The position numbers were made by a program, and so were the translations under genes. The notes under the pieces were generated by a model, which was not told the origin of the DNA, ran no database searches, and saw nothing but the letters and a program-made list of their open reading frames with translations. This document shows positions 1 to 5,993 of a stretch of 29,675 bases of DNA, in pieces; position 1 is the stretch's first letter; every line of letters begins with the position of its first letter. Source of the stretch: a virus; IMG/VR virus record IMGVR_UViG_3300027965_000014, positions 1 through 29,675 of that record. One strand, written 5' to 3'.

Positions 1-876
1 CGGCCCAGCCGTCGCGGTCTGGTTTGCCGTGGTCGGTGCAACCTCGCTATCGCTGCGACGCGGCTCGGCCGGGATCGGCGCGGGCCAGATGTCGTTGAGC
101 GTGGCGAGCCCTTGCTGGATCGCCCTGATCTGGGTGATCAGCCCGGCGACCTCGCGCGCGGTCCATTCGGCGGCGACGCGCCCGAGCTGCTGCTCGACCC
201 GCTTGAGATCGACGCCGATCTCGTTGAGCCGCTCAAGCGCTCGCGCCTTGGCCTCGGGCAGCTTCGCGCCGACGCGCCGGACCAGATCGTTCTTCGCCTC
301 GTCGAAGCAGAAATTGGTGTAGGGCCGGATCGCGTTAGCGATCACGTTGCGGGTCGCCTTCGACGCGCCGATGTTGAACGCGATCTCAAGGCGGCGACCT
401 TCGTCCTCGCCGCCCAGCCGCGACCCGCCAATTTTGCGCTGCAGGAACGGGCGAATGACGCTGGTGCCGCGCTCGTGATCGATGAACCGCGCGAGGAAAA
501 TCCAGCTGTGCCCGATGTCGATCGGTCGACAGTCGATCTCGGCGTTGCCATATGCCTGCAGGCAGGCCATCGCGCCGTCGATGCTTATGCCCTCGATGTA
601 GTCGGTGCCGCCGCCCTTCTTCTTCACCGGGAACGAGTAGTAAAACTCGTTGGACGCCATGGCGGCGGCCTCCTTGATGCGCATCAGCACCTTCGGCTGC
701 TCGCGCTCGACCTCGCAGCGTCGGGCGGTGATCGGCGCGAAGTGCAGCGCGCTCAGCTTGGTGAGATCGTCGGCCGAGAGCGTCGACAGGGCTCGCCCAG
801 GCGGCGGCGCTTCCGCTACCAAGACCTCTTGGATGCCGGGGCCGCCGAGATCGTCGAGGATGTCAGTCACTGCCAT
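1..876 (-). CDS. Partial phage early protein, possibly recombination-associated
   Basis: The reading frame is open for 292 codons from ATG at 876 to the window edge, so the C-terminus is cut off. A strong AGGAGCT ribosome site lies six bases before the start. Visible landmarks are an IEGISIDGA segment near residue 95, a GGSRLGG segment, and SKATRNVIANAI near residues 172-183. Further on, a tail segment (VEQQLG, then EWTAREV and LATLNDIWP) resembles the C-terminal part of phage single-strand-annealing-type proteins. I recall phage proteins with an IEG.SI motif and an A.KA.RN.I motif lying in early recombination operons, but their activity is not settled. It is the last visible gene of the leftward operon. 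It could equally be a conserved phage protein of unknown function. Confidence 0.8.
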   Translation of the reverse strand, partial: MAVTDILDDLGGPGIQEVLVAEAPPPGRALSTLSADDLTKLSALHFAPITARRCEVEREQPKVLMRIKEAAAMASNEFYYSFPVKKKGGGTDYIEGISIDGAMACLQAYGNAEIDCRPIDIGHSWIFLARFIDHERGTSVIRPFLQRKIGGSRLGGEDEGRRLEIAFNIGASKATRNVIANAIRPYTNFCFDEAKNDLVRRVGAKLPEAKARALERLNEIGVDLKRVEQQLGRVAAEWTAREVAGLITQIRAIQQGLATLNDIWPAPIPAEPRRSDSEVAPTTANQTATAGP

Positions 877-885
877 GGTCAGCTC

Positions 886-1056
886 CTATCGCTCCTTGTT
901 GCGGGGTGGGCGCTCGCGCGCGGGGACGATGAACGGCGGCGCGGGATAACCGGCGTCGCGAAGGATCGAGCGCAGCAGCGTCACGCCGAGATCGACCTGC
1001 CCCGACTCGATCCGCTGCAGCGCGTTCGTCAGCTCGTCCGCTTCGGTCTTGGTCAT
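886..1056 (-). CDS. Small phage protein, 56 aa, unknown function
   Basis: A 56-residue protein beginning MTKTEADELTNALQRIESGQ. Its ATG overlaps the stop of the upstream membrane-protein gene in an ATGA arrangement, which points to translational coupling. It ends ten bases before the next gene of the leftward operon. The first 35 residues look helical and the tail is basic and proline-rich. A longer in-frame extension upstream is open but would overlap the membrane-protein gene completely, so I chose the coupled start. I do not recognise a family. Confidence 0.7.
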   Translation of the reverse strand: MTKTEADELTNALQRIESGQVDLGVTLLRSILRDAGYPAPPFIVPARERPPRNKER

Positions 1057-1250
1057 GGCTGGATCAGATCGGCGACGACTAGGAACGCAGCGACGAGCAG
1101 CAACACGAGCGAGATGCCGAGCAGGATGCGCCGGTCGCCGGGCTTGGGATCGTGCATCGACGACGGCCAGCCGGGGCCGATGTGCGTCACGAGCCACAGC
1201 GCGCCGAACACGGCACCGAGGAACAGGCAGGCGAGCGCGCCGTAGATCAT
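1053..1250 (-). CDS. Small membrane protein, 65 aa, two predicted TM helices
   Basis: The protein has two hydrophobic stretches: residues about 2-23 (beginning IYGALACLFLGAVFGALW) and about 43-62 (ILLGISLVLLLVAAFLVVAD). A hydrophilic loop rich in P, D and K joins them. It is probably an inner-membrane hairpin protein. The ATG overlaps the stop of the preceding coiled-coil gene (ATGA) and an AAGGAGA ribosome site lies about eight bases upstream. Function is unknown. Small membrane proteins in early phage operons sometimes act in exclusion or host takeover, but nothing here shows that. Confidence 0.75.
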   Translation of the reverse strand: MIYGALACLFLGAVFGALWLVTHIGPGWPSSMHDPKPGDRRILLGISLVLLLVAAFLVVADLIQP

Positions 1251-1984
1251 GACGCCATCTCCTTGCGCCGGAATTCAAAGCCTGCCGGGCAGCGTTTGGC
1301 GTCGCCCTTCGTCTCGCGCGCCAGCGCGCTGGCGAGACGCGTCGCGACGACCAAGGCGGCCGATCGGACGGTGGGGTCTTTGCCGTAGCTGCGCAGCGCC
1401 TTGTCCTCGTCGACGACGATGGCGAAGTGGGTCACGCGCAGCGAGCTGGCGCGGTCGCTGAGATCGCCGCGCACGCGGGCACGACGAGCAGGCTTGGCGG
1501 CGGCCCGCTGGGCTTCCTCGAGCTGCTGCTGCGCGCGCTGGACCTCCAGCTCACTCTCGATGGTGCCATCCTGCTGCGCTGCCTCGCGGGCAGCGTCCGC
1601 CTGGGCGGCAGCGTCCCTTGCCAGCCGGGCGCGCTCGGCCGCTTCGGTGTCGAGGCGATCCTGCTCGTGCTTGAGCCACGGCCCGAGCTTGTCGCGCATG
1701 CGGGTGATGGCGATGCCGATCAGCTCCAGCGGCTGGCGGTAGCGGATGCGCACCGCCGCGATGGCGAGATCGAAGGGCGCGCGCTCGGCCTTCATGGCGG
1801 CTTCCAGATCGTCGCGATTGTCGCGCAGCTGCTTGAGCAGCTCCTGCGCAACGCCCGCCATCTCGGCGTCGACGATCTCGGGCCGCTCGGCGCTCCAGCG
1901 GTTCGTGGTGCTGACCAAGTCGCGCATGCGCTCGATGGGATCGGGCGGCGGCTGATTGTGGCCGATGCCAGGCGTATCGGTCAT
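1247..1984 (-). CDS. Coiled-coil early phage protein with N-terminal GHN motif
   Basis: A 245-residue protein. It starts with a short motif GIGHNQPPPD (residues 6-15). A helical region follows and then a long Ala/Glu/Arg/Gln-rich coiled coil at about residues 105-170, and it ends in a small globular part containing PAGFEFRR. The arrangement, with a basic helical half followed by a charged coiled coil and a PGxEF-like end, resembles phage proteins of the DUF1351 type that lie next to recombination genes. That assignment is by feel only. A GAGGTT ribosome site precedes the ATG. It is coupled by ATGA to the membrane-protein gene downstream. A similar GHN motif occurs in the protein encoded at 3553-4107. 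Confidence 0.85.
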   Translation of the reverse strand: MTDTPGIGHNQPPPDPIERMRDLVSTTNRWSAERPEIVDAEMAGVAQELLKQLRDNRDDLEAAMKAERAPFDLAIAAVRIRYRQPLELIGIAITRMRDKLGPWLKHEQDRLDTEAAERARLARDAAAQADAAREAAQQDGTIESELEVQRAQQQLEEAQRAAAKPARRARVRGDLSDRASSLRVTHFAIVVDEDKALRSYGKDPTVRSAALVVATRLASALARETKGDAKRCPAGFEFRRKEMAS

Positions 1985-1987
1985 GGC

Positions 1988-2356
1988 TCAGAACCTCGGC
2001 GGCAGGGCGCGCAGATCGATGCGCTCGCGCGGGTTGGCGGCGGGATGGTGGGGCGCATGCCGACGTGCCCAGCGCGTGCGACGGCGCATGAAAGCGTACT
2101 CGCGCGCGGTGATGCGATGGCCCGAGCAGTAGGGCCATGCCGCCTCGAACACGTCGACCGGCACGCGGCAGCTCTGCTCCTTGTCGAAGCGGCAGCTGCG
2201 CCCGTCGATGGCGACGCACCAGCGCGGCGATCGATCCTGCCGCTCGCCCTCGATCACGGGCGCGCCGTGCCAGATCATCACGGGCACCTCGATGCCGCCT
2301 TTGACGAGTCGCAACGTGTAGAAGCCCCGCTCGGGCAGATCGGGCCGGACGCTCAT
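1988..2356 (-). CDS. Conserved phage protein of unknown function, 122 aa
   Basis: A 122-residue protein that is compact and basic at its C-terminus. The N-terminal half has beta-strand character (GFYTLRLVKGGIEVPVMIW), followed by RSPRWCVAIDG. The C-terminal half is Arg-rich with an RRTRWARRH stretch that could bind nucleic acid. Two cysteines lie close together (residues about 56 and 63). It starts three bases after the stop of the upstream small membrane gene and ends three bases before the coiled-coil gene, so it belongs to the same transcript. It resembles hypothetical proteins I recall from rhizobial prophages. No function can be assigned. Confidence 0.8.
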   Translation of the reverse strand: MSVRPDLPERGFYTLRLVKGGIEVPVMIWHGAPVIEGERQDRSPRWCVAIDGRSCRFDKEQSCRVPVDVFEAAWPYCSGHRITAREYAFMRRRTRWARRHAPHHPAANPRERIDLRALPPRF

Positions 2357-2359
2357 GGC

Positions 2360-2509
2360 TCAGTGCCCGAGGAGAACGAGGGAGCCGAGCTGCAGCGCGA
2401 GCAGCGTCAGGCAGAGGAGAGCAGCGATCCGTACCGCGAGGATCAGCGCGTGGCGGCGACGGCTACGACGGATACGGAGTGGAATGTGAGAGACGATGAT
2501 CGTCGGCAT
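2360..2509 (-). CDS. Small basic membrane protein, 49 aa, first gene of the leftward operon
   Basis: A 49-residue protein with a basic N-terminal part (RIRRSRRRH) followed by one hydrophobic helix (about residues 21-48). That pattern fits an inner-membrane protein with its N-terminus in the cytoplasm. The frame is open further upstream, but a GGGAGG ribosome site sits five bases before the ATG at 2509, so I chose this start. It is the first gene downstream of two operator-like dyads (2571-2589 and 2612-2630), which makes it the probable leader gene of the leftward early operon. Function is unknown. Confidence 0.65.
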   Translation of the reverse strand: MPTIIVSHIPLRIRRSRRRHALILAVRIAALLCLTLLALQLGSLVLLGH

Positions 2510-2570
2510 CGCGGCCTCCCTCGCCATGCGGGAAGGGTGGCTCAGCCGCGGCCGGCCTCGCAATCGATTT

Positions 2571-2589
2571 TTTAGACAGATTGACCAAA
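2571..2589. promoter_or_regulatory. Operator-like dyad 1
   Basis: TTTAGACAGATTGACCAAA is a 19-bp imperfect dyad with 7-bp arms and a 5-bp centre. It lies 62 bases upstream of the first gene of the leftward operon. It shares its layout and most bases with nine other sites in this window. It is the expected position for repression of a leftward early promoter. I could not fix a convincing -10/-35 pair. Confidence 0.7.
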
Positions 2590-2611
2590 CACCAGATGTG
2601 GCGTCGCTGCT

Positions 2612-2630
2612 TTTGGTCGATTCGTTTAAG
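2612..2630. promoter_or_regulatory. Operator-like dyad 2
   Basis: TTTGGTCGATTCGTTTAAG; on the other strand it reads CTTAAACGAATCGACCAAA. It has the same 7-5-7 layout as the site at 2571-2589, and its GACCAAA arm is identical to that site's. The two are 41 bases apart, about four helical turns, between the repressor gene and the leftward operon. Confidence 0.65.
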
Positions 2631-2638
2631 CGCCAGAT

Positions 2639-2656
2639 GATCGTTCGTAGACGATC
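2639..2656. repeat. Inverted repeat after repressor stop
   Basis: GATCGT and ACGATC form a perfect 6-bp inverted repeat with a 6-base loop, starting just past the repressor stop codon at 2660. There is no clear T-run, so it is at best a weak terminator. It may instead be part of the leftward control region. Confidence 0.35.
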
Positions 2657-2659
2657 ACT

Positions 2660-3046
2660 CTACCTATGCGGGTCAGCTCCGTTGTCGTCGAGCGGCGGCT
2701 TGCGCGACCGCGTCGCGCGCTTGCGCTTCGGTTTCGACTTGGGCTCGACGGCGCCTATAGTCTTCGATGCCTTCACGTTGCCTTGCTGGATCAGCTGGCG
2801 CACCTTCGGCTTGAGCGAGTCGAGCGTTCCGCCATAGAGCCAGTTGAAGTCAACGCCGTGCTCGGCGACAACGACGGCGGCGGTGTCGGCATCCAGCGCA
2901 CGCCGCCCTGTCTCGTAGTTGTACCAGCGTTGCGGCGTGAGCTTGACGCTGCGCGCCATCTCCGATGCGTTGCCATACAGTCGCTCTCGCAACAGCAGCA
3001 GACGCCCAGCAATCTCCTTCTGTCGCTTCTTCCCTTTAGATGCCAA
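2660..3046 (-). CDS. XRE-family phage repressor (CI-like), TTG start
   Basis: A 128-residue DNA-binding protein. A helix-turn-helix domain covers about residues 12-72 (ASEMARSVKLTPQRWYNYET is the core), followed by a linker and a very basic Lys/Arg-rich tail (residues about 95-118). There is no LexA/CI-type S24 peptidase domain, so cleavage on SOS induction is not expected from this protein itself. The start is TTG at 3046, with GGAGGT five bases upstream. No ATG lies nearby before the HTH. Two tandem operator-like dyads sit 50-90 bases upstream and two more lie beyond its 3' end. Its position opposite a Cro-like gene makes it the likely lysogeny repressor and the likely binder of the dispersed dyads. 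The last point is inference. Confidence 0.85.
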   Translation of the reverse strand: MASKGKKRQKEIAGRLLLLRERLYGNASEMARSVKLTPQRWYNYETGRRALDADTAAVVVAEHGVDFNWLYGGTLDSLKPKVRQLIQQGNVKASKTIGAVEPKSKPKRKRATRSRKPPLDDNGADPHR

Positions 3047-3095
3047 GCAAAACCTCCGACCCCCGTGATTGTTCCTTCGGCACGCCGTGCTCGCC

Positions 3096-3114
3096 CATAG
3101 ACACCCTGTTTAAG
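3096..3114. promoter_or_regulatory. Operator-like dyad 3
   Basis: CATAGACACCCTGTTTAAG, with 7-5-7 layout, lies upstream of the repressor start. It is placed 20 bp from the next dyad, so the two would lie on nearly the same face of the helix, as paired phage operators do. Confidence 0.6.
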
Positions 3115-3115
3115 A

Positions 3116-3134
3116 GTGTAACGGATTGTTTAAG
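3116..3134. promoter_or_regulatory. Operator-like dyad 4
   Basis: GTGTAACGGATTGTTTAAG, with 7-5-7 layout, lies next to dyad 3 in the 253-bp divergent region between the repressor (leftward) and the Cro-like gene (rightward). Its GTTTAAG arm is identical to that of dyad 3 and of the site at 2612-2630. This divergent region otherwise shows no gene. Confidence 0.65.
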
Positions 3135-3270
3135 AGACTTTCCAGCGCGACGCGAGCGGCATTTGATTACAGGGGGCTGACAGCGACCCAACATTTGGGG
3201 AGTTGGTTCGTTCCGTGGCGCTGCAATGAACGACCAGTTATCCACCGTTTTCGATTATGCGACTTGTCGA

Positions 3271-3289
3271 TTTAGACAGATTGGCGAAA
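3271..3289. promoter_or_regulatory. Operator-like dyad 5
   Basis: TTTAGACAGATTGGCGAAA. Its first 13 bases are identical to the site at 2571-2589. It ends 10 bases before the ATG of the Cro-like gene, so a bound protein would block the early rightward transcript or cover the translation start region. Confidence 0.7.
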
Positions 3290-3299
3290 GTCCGCGCCC

Positions 3300-3650
3300 A
3301 TGCGGGACCTCAAAGTCATCACCGATCTGTGTGACGCGCTGGGCGGCCTGTCGGCGACGGCACGGGAGTTGTCGATCCCCGACCGGCCACTGACGCCGCA
3401 GCACATCTATAACTGGAGAAAGCGCGGCAGGGTTGCGCCAGAGCAGCGGCTCAACTTCCTCACTGTGTTTAACCGGGTGATGCCCAAGCGTAAGCACCTC
3501 GATCTGACGTGGCTTGCCAGTCCCGCTGCCAACAGCAACGGGAGTGCATCGCATGGCGGAAAGAGCAGGCGGAAAGCGCCAGCGCGCAAAGCGCGGCGGC
3601 GGTCGGCGCGGCAAGCGCGGCAACGGGGCGACGCCCGGCCCCGGCCATAA
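3300..3650 (+). CDS. Cro-like helix-turn-helix protein, first rightward gene
   Basis: A 116-residue protein. Residues about 4-60 form a YdaS/Cro-like HTH (ALGGLSATARELSIPDRPLT, then QHIYNWRKRGRVAPEQRL). A segment ending TWLASPAAN follows, then a strongly Arg/Lys-rich tail. Divergent orientation to the repressor and a dyad just ahead of its start fit a Cro or CII-type switch protein. Its last 98 bases overlap the next gene in another frame. The basic tail is the overlapping part, so it may be a by-product of that overlap. The ribosome site is weak (GAAAG). Confidence 0.75.
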   Translation: MRDLKVITDLCDALGGLSATARELSIPDRPLTPQHIYNWRKRGRVAPEQRLNFLTVFNRVMPKRKHLDLTWLASPAANSNGSASHGGKSRRKAPARKARRRSARQARQRGDARPRP

Positions 3651-4107
3651 CTCGGGCGAAGTTCCGTCCGAGGTAATCCAGAGGCACTACGCCCAAATCG
3701 GCACGGCGCTCAAGGCGAGCAAGGCCGCCGACGAGGTGGCGAAGAAGAAGCGGGCCGCGTTGCAGAACGCCTACAAGGCGGCGAAGTCGGACGGCTGTCC
3801 GGTCGACGCCATGAAGGACGCCCGCAAGCTCAACGACGGCGACCATGCCGAGGCGATCCTGCACTACAAGGACGTCGGTCGCGTGCTGGAGATCACCGAG
3901 AGCGAGCTGCCGCTGTTCCGCGAGATCACGCTGCCGCCGCCAGTCAACGCGTACCTGGCGGGCAAGCAGGCGGGCCGCGAAGGCGCGCCCGCCGACAGCA
4001 ACCCCCATCAGCCCGGCTCCGAGGAGTTCGTGCGCTGGGGCGAAGGCCACCAGAGCGGCGTCGACGCGGCGGTGGAGAGCTTCCGCGGCGGCGTGCCCGC
4101 GAGCTGA
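3553..4107 (+). CDS. Early phage protein with GHN motif, unknown function
   Basis: A 184-residue protein from the ATG at 3553 (GGGAG ribosome site nearby). An upstream TTG in the same frame is open but lies deeper within the Cro-like gene. The N-terminus is very basic, then PGPGHNSGE, which echoes the GIGHNQPP motif in the leftward coiled-coil protein. A helical, Lys/Ala-rich region follows (about residues 45-90). The C-terminal third contains YLAGKQAGREG and WGEGHQSGVDAA, of the type seen in alphaproteobacterial phage proteins placed upstream of a resolvase. I do not know its function. It may bind nucleic acid through the basic arm. Confidence 0.8.
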   Translation: MAERAGGKRQRAKRGGGRRGKRGNGATPGPGHNSGEVPSEVIQRHYAQIGTALKASKAADEVAKKKRAALQNAYKAAKSDGCPVDAMKDARKLNDGDHAEAILHYKDVGRVLEITESELPLFREITLPPPVNAYLAGKQAGREGAPADSNPHQPGSEEFVRWGEGHQSGVDAAVESFRGGVPAS

Positions 4108-4113
4108 TCACGG

Positions 4114-4617
4114 ATGGGCGCGATGGCGATCCGCGTCCTCGCGCTCGACTGCTCGACCAATGTCGGCTGGGCGGTCTTTGAGAGCCCAGTCGGGCGCGTG
4201 CGCTTCGATACGTGGCGCGCGCCCAAGAGCTTCCTGCACGCCAACTATGGCCGCTCGTTCGTCGCGCTGGAGCAATGGCTCGTCGATCAGCTCTTGCGCT
4301 ACGTCCCCGACGTGGTCGCCTTCGAGGCCCCCATCATGCCCTTCGCCGGGTTCATCGAGCAGCGCTCCAGCCTCGACATCGTGCGCCTGCTGGTCGGCAT
4401 GGCGTCGGTGGTCGAGCTGGTCGCGACCCGCGCGGGCGCCCACTGCATCGAGGTGCCGGTGCCAACCGCCAAGAAGCGGCTGTCCGGCGACGGCCGGGCC
4501 ACCAAGCGCCAGATGATCAACGCGGCGATCAACCTGGGCCATCTCGTCGAGGACGATCATCAGGCCGACGCCATCGCCGTCGCGCTCGCGGCCTACGACC
4601 ACATCGGGGCGTCGTGA
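4114..4617 (+). CDS. RuvC-like Holliday junction resolvase
   Basis: A 167-residue protein of the RNase H fold. It has the expected acidic active-site positions: D12 in LALDCSTNVGWAV, E71 in VVAFEAPI, and the C-terminal EDDHQADAIAVAL with D148 and D152. Phage RuvC-type enzymes resolve branched DNA made during replication and recombination, and can trim DNA before packaging. It starts six bases after the upstream gene. A second possible ATG lies three codons inside (4123), and neither has a strong ribosome site. Length fits the family. Confidence 0.85.
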   Translation: MGAMAIRVLALDCSTNVGWAVFESPVGRVRFDTWRAPKSFLHANYGRSFVALEQWLVDQLLRYVPDVVAFEAPIMPFAGFIEQRSSLDIVRLLVGMASVVELVATRAGAHCIEVPVPTAKKRLSGDGRATKRQMINAAINLGHLVEDDHQADAIAVALAAYDHIGAS

Positions 4618-4645
4618 GTGCGCGGGCGCTAGAAGCGGTCGCGCC

Positions 4646-4843
4646 ATGAGCATCAACGACCAGCCGAAGGATCGGCGGCCACAGTGGCTGCTGCGCAAGT
4701 GCGCCCAGATCAGCCAGCGCCGCAAGGACCGCTTCGGCGAGATGCCCGAGAACCTCGAGGAGTGGTGGCGGCAGATTCTGCAGGCGGCGACCGACCTGCG
4801 TCTGGAGACGAGCCCGCGCGATTGGGAGCGCTGGCCCGAATGA
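4646..4843 (+). CDS. Small protein of the replication module, 65 aa
   Basis: A 65-residue, Trp- and Arg-rich protein (five Trp, including EEWWRQ and DWERW). It is coupled by ATGA to the DUF1376 gene downstream, which suggests a joint role in replication, perhaps as a small partner. No family is recognised. Coding looks real because it fills the gap exactly between the resolvase and the replication gene. Confidence 0.7.
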   Translation: MSINDQPKDRRPQWLLRKCAQISQRRKDRFGEMPENLEEWWRQILQAATDLRLETSPRDWERWPE

Positions 4844-5253
4844 TCACCGATCCGATCAAGGTGCGCCGCATCGACTTCTCGCCCGACGAGTGGCTCGCTG
4901 CCACGCTGCGGCTGACCGCCATCGAGAAGGGATGTTACTGGACGGTCTGCGCCCTGATCTACAGCAAGGGCGGACCGATCGACGACGATCCGCGCTGGAT
5001 CGCGAGAAATTGTGGGTGCGATGTCAGGACGTGGAAGGCCGTGCGCCGGCGCCTGCTCGCGCTGGGGAAAATCGAGCGCATCGAACCGCCGAAAGGCCCA
5101 ATCAACGCCATTTCCGGCTGTGGGCAAATTACCAACCGACGCTGTGAGCAGGAGCTGAACAAGGCGAGAACGCGGACGATCTCCGCGCGATCTGCTGCTG
5201 ATCGTTCGGCGATCTCCCGGCGATCTCGCAGAGATCGCGGGCGGCTTTCATGA
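4840..5253 (+). CDS. DUF1376 (YdaU-like) replication protein, short form
   Basis: A 137-residue protein. Residues about 10-85 match the DUF1376 pattern: RIDFSPDEWLAATLRLTAIE, then GCYWTVCALIYSKGGPI, DDDPRWIARNCGC and a winged-helix-like end, KIE. DUF1376 proteins are phage replication initiator or primosome-type proteins. Here the C-terminal part after the domain is short and Arg/Ser-rich, and the frame closes where related proteins usually run on. The following 187 bases (5254-5440) hold no convincing gene. Either the tail is naturally short or an old frameshift removed it. The start overlaps the previous stop (ATGA). Confidence 0.8.
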   Translation: MITDPIKVRRIDFSPDEWLAATLRLTAIEKGCYWTVCALIYSKGGPIDDDPRWIARNCGCDVRTWKAVRRRLLALGKIERIEPPKGPINAISGCGQITNRRCEQELNKARTRTISARSAADRSAISRRSRRDRGRLS

Positions 5254-5440
5254 GCCATCAACCACTTAGCGCGAGCGGACGCATAAAACACGCTCAAGCT
5301 AACCATCAACCATCAATTCTTACTGTCATAGAGAGCATTACTGATGCCGCGCGCGCGAGAGTGCGAGCGCTGGCGCGCTCCGCACGCGCGACACCACCGA
5401 CGACACCACCGATCACTGAGGCCAGCGAAGGAGGTCAGCG
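5254..5440. other. Gene-poor, AT-richer gap with CATCAACCA repeats
   Basis: The first 90 bases are visibly AT-richer than their surroundings. They carry CCATCAACCA at 5254 and again near 5302, there followed by a further ATCAA. The gap ends with the strong AAGGAGGT ribosome site of the next gene. It could be a degenerate tail of the replication gene or part of an origin. The evidence for either is thin. Confidence 0.35.
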
Positions 5441-5977
5441 ATGGCGAATGCCCGCAAGCGCAGGGCACGCAAGGCACGGCGTGCCGTCAACCGAGGCGAC
5501 CGCGTGAAGGCGACACCCGAGACGCTCGCCAAGCTGCGGCCGCATCCCCTCGAGGTGCTGCTCGCCCGTGGTCGAGAGGACGGCGGCATCGACGCCGATC
5601 AGCTGCAGTGCGCCGAGGAGATCGTCGACGCCTTCGCCGCCATCACGCGTGGCCTTGGCATCAAGGGCGCGATGCTGGAGCGGATCGGCGGCGCTGGGCA
5701 CGACGAGCTGAGCCCGCGTGAGGAGCGCCTGTCGGTGATCTGGTTCGCATGGGCGGCCGAGCTGCCGCGACGCCTGCTGCCGCGCCCGGTGGTCGTCGTC
5801 GAGCTGATCGCCGCCGTGCGCCCCGCCAAGTCGGACGACATTCGACGGCTCGGTCGTGCCCTCGATCTGTGGGCGAAGGTGCGCCAAGACAGCGCGCGGC
5901 CTGTGCGCGAGGTTTCAACAATTCGTCCAAATCTGCTTGACAGCTACCAGACGCGTTTGACAGTCTCCGGTCGCTGA
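5441..5977 (+). CDS. Conserved phage protein of unknown function, 178 aa
   Basis: A 178-residue protein with a basic N-terminal arm (RKRRARKARRAVNRGDR). A segment HPLEVLLARG and IDADQLQCAEEI follows, then helices. An AAGGAGGT ribosome site gives a firm start. It lies last in the early rightward genes and just before the HNH gene, where phages often keep a late regulator. The architecture would allow an antiterminator-like role but no motif shows it. An operator-like dyad (5913-5931) lies inside its last 65 bases. Confidence 0.8.
   Translation: MANARKRRARKARRAVNRGDRVKATPETLAKLRPHPLEVLLARGREDGGIDADQLQCAEEIVDAFAAITRGLGIKGAMLERIGGAGHDELSPREERLSVIWFAWAAELPRRLLPRPVVVVELIAAVRPAKSDDIRRLGRALDLWAKVRQDSARPVREVSTIRPNLLDSYQTRLTVSGR
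5913..5931. promoter_or_regulatory. Operator-like dyad 6, within a coding end
   Basis: TTTCAACAATTCGTCCAAA, with 7-5-7 layout. It is inside the 3' end of the preceding gene and 62 bases ahead of the HNH gene. Two TTGACA hexamers follow at 5937-5942 and 5957-5962, but no good -10 is seen at the right distance from either. Confidence 0.6.
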
Positions 5978-5993
5978 GGTGTGTCCGCCGCAG

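Noticed and set aside
112-1245. Rightward open frame over the leftward early operon
   Set aside because: It covers four leftward genes with couplings and ribosome sites, and its own sequence is low-complexity.
2646-2664. CGTAGACGATCACTCTACC as an eleventh dyad
   Set aside because: Only the TAGAC and TCTA parts match; too weak beside the ten better sites.
5250-5507. Rightward 85-aa frame after the replication gene
   Set aside because: The start overlaps the previous stop (ATGA), but it overlaps the next gene by 67 bases past that gene's strong ribosome site and has no protein-like features.
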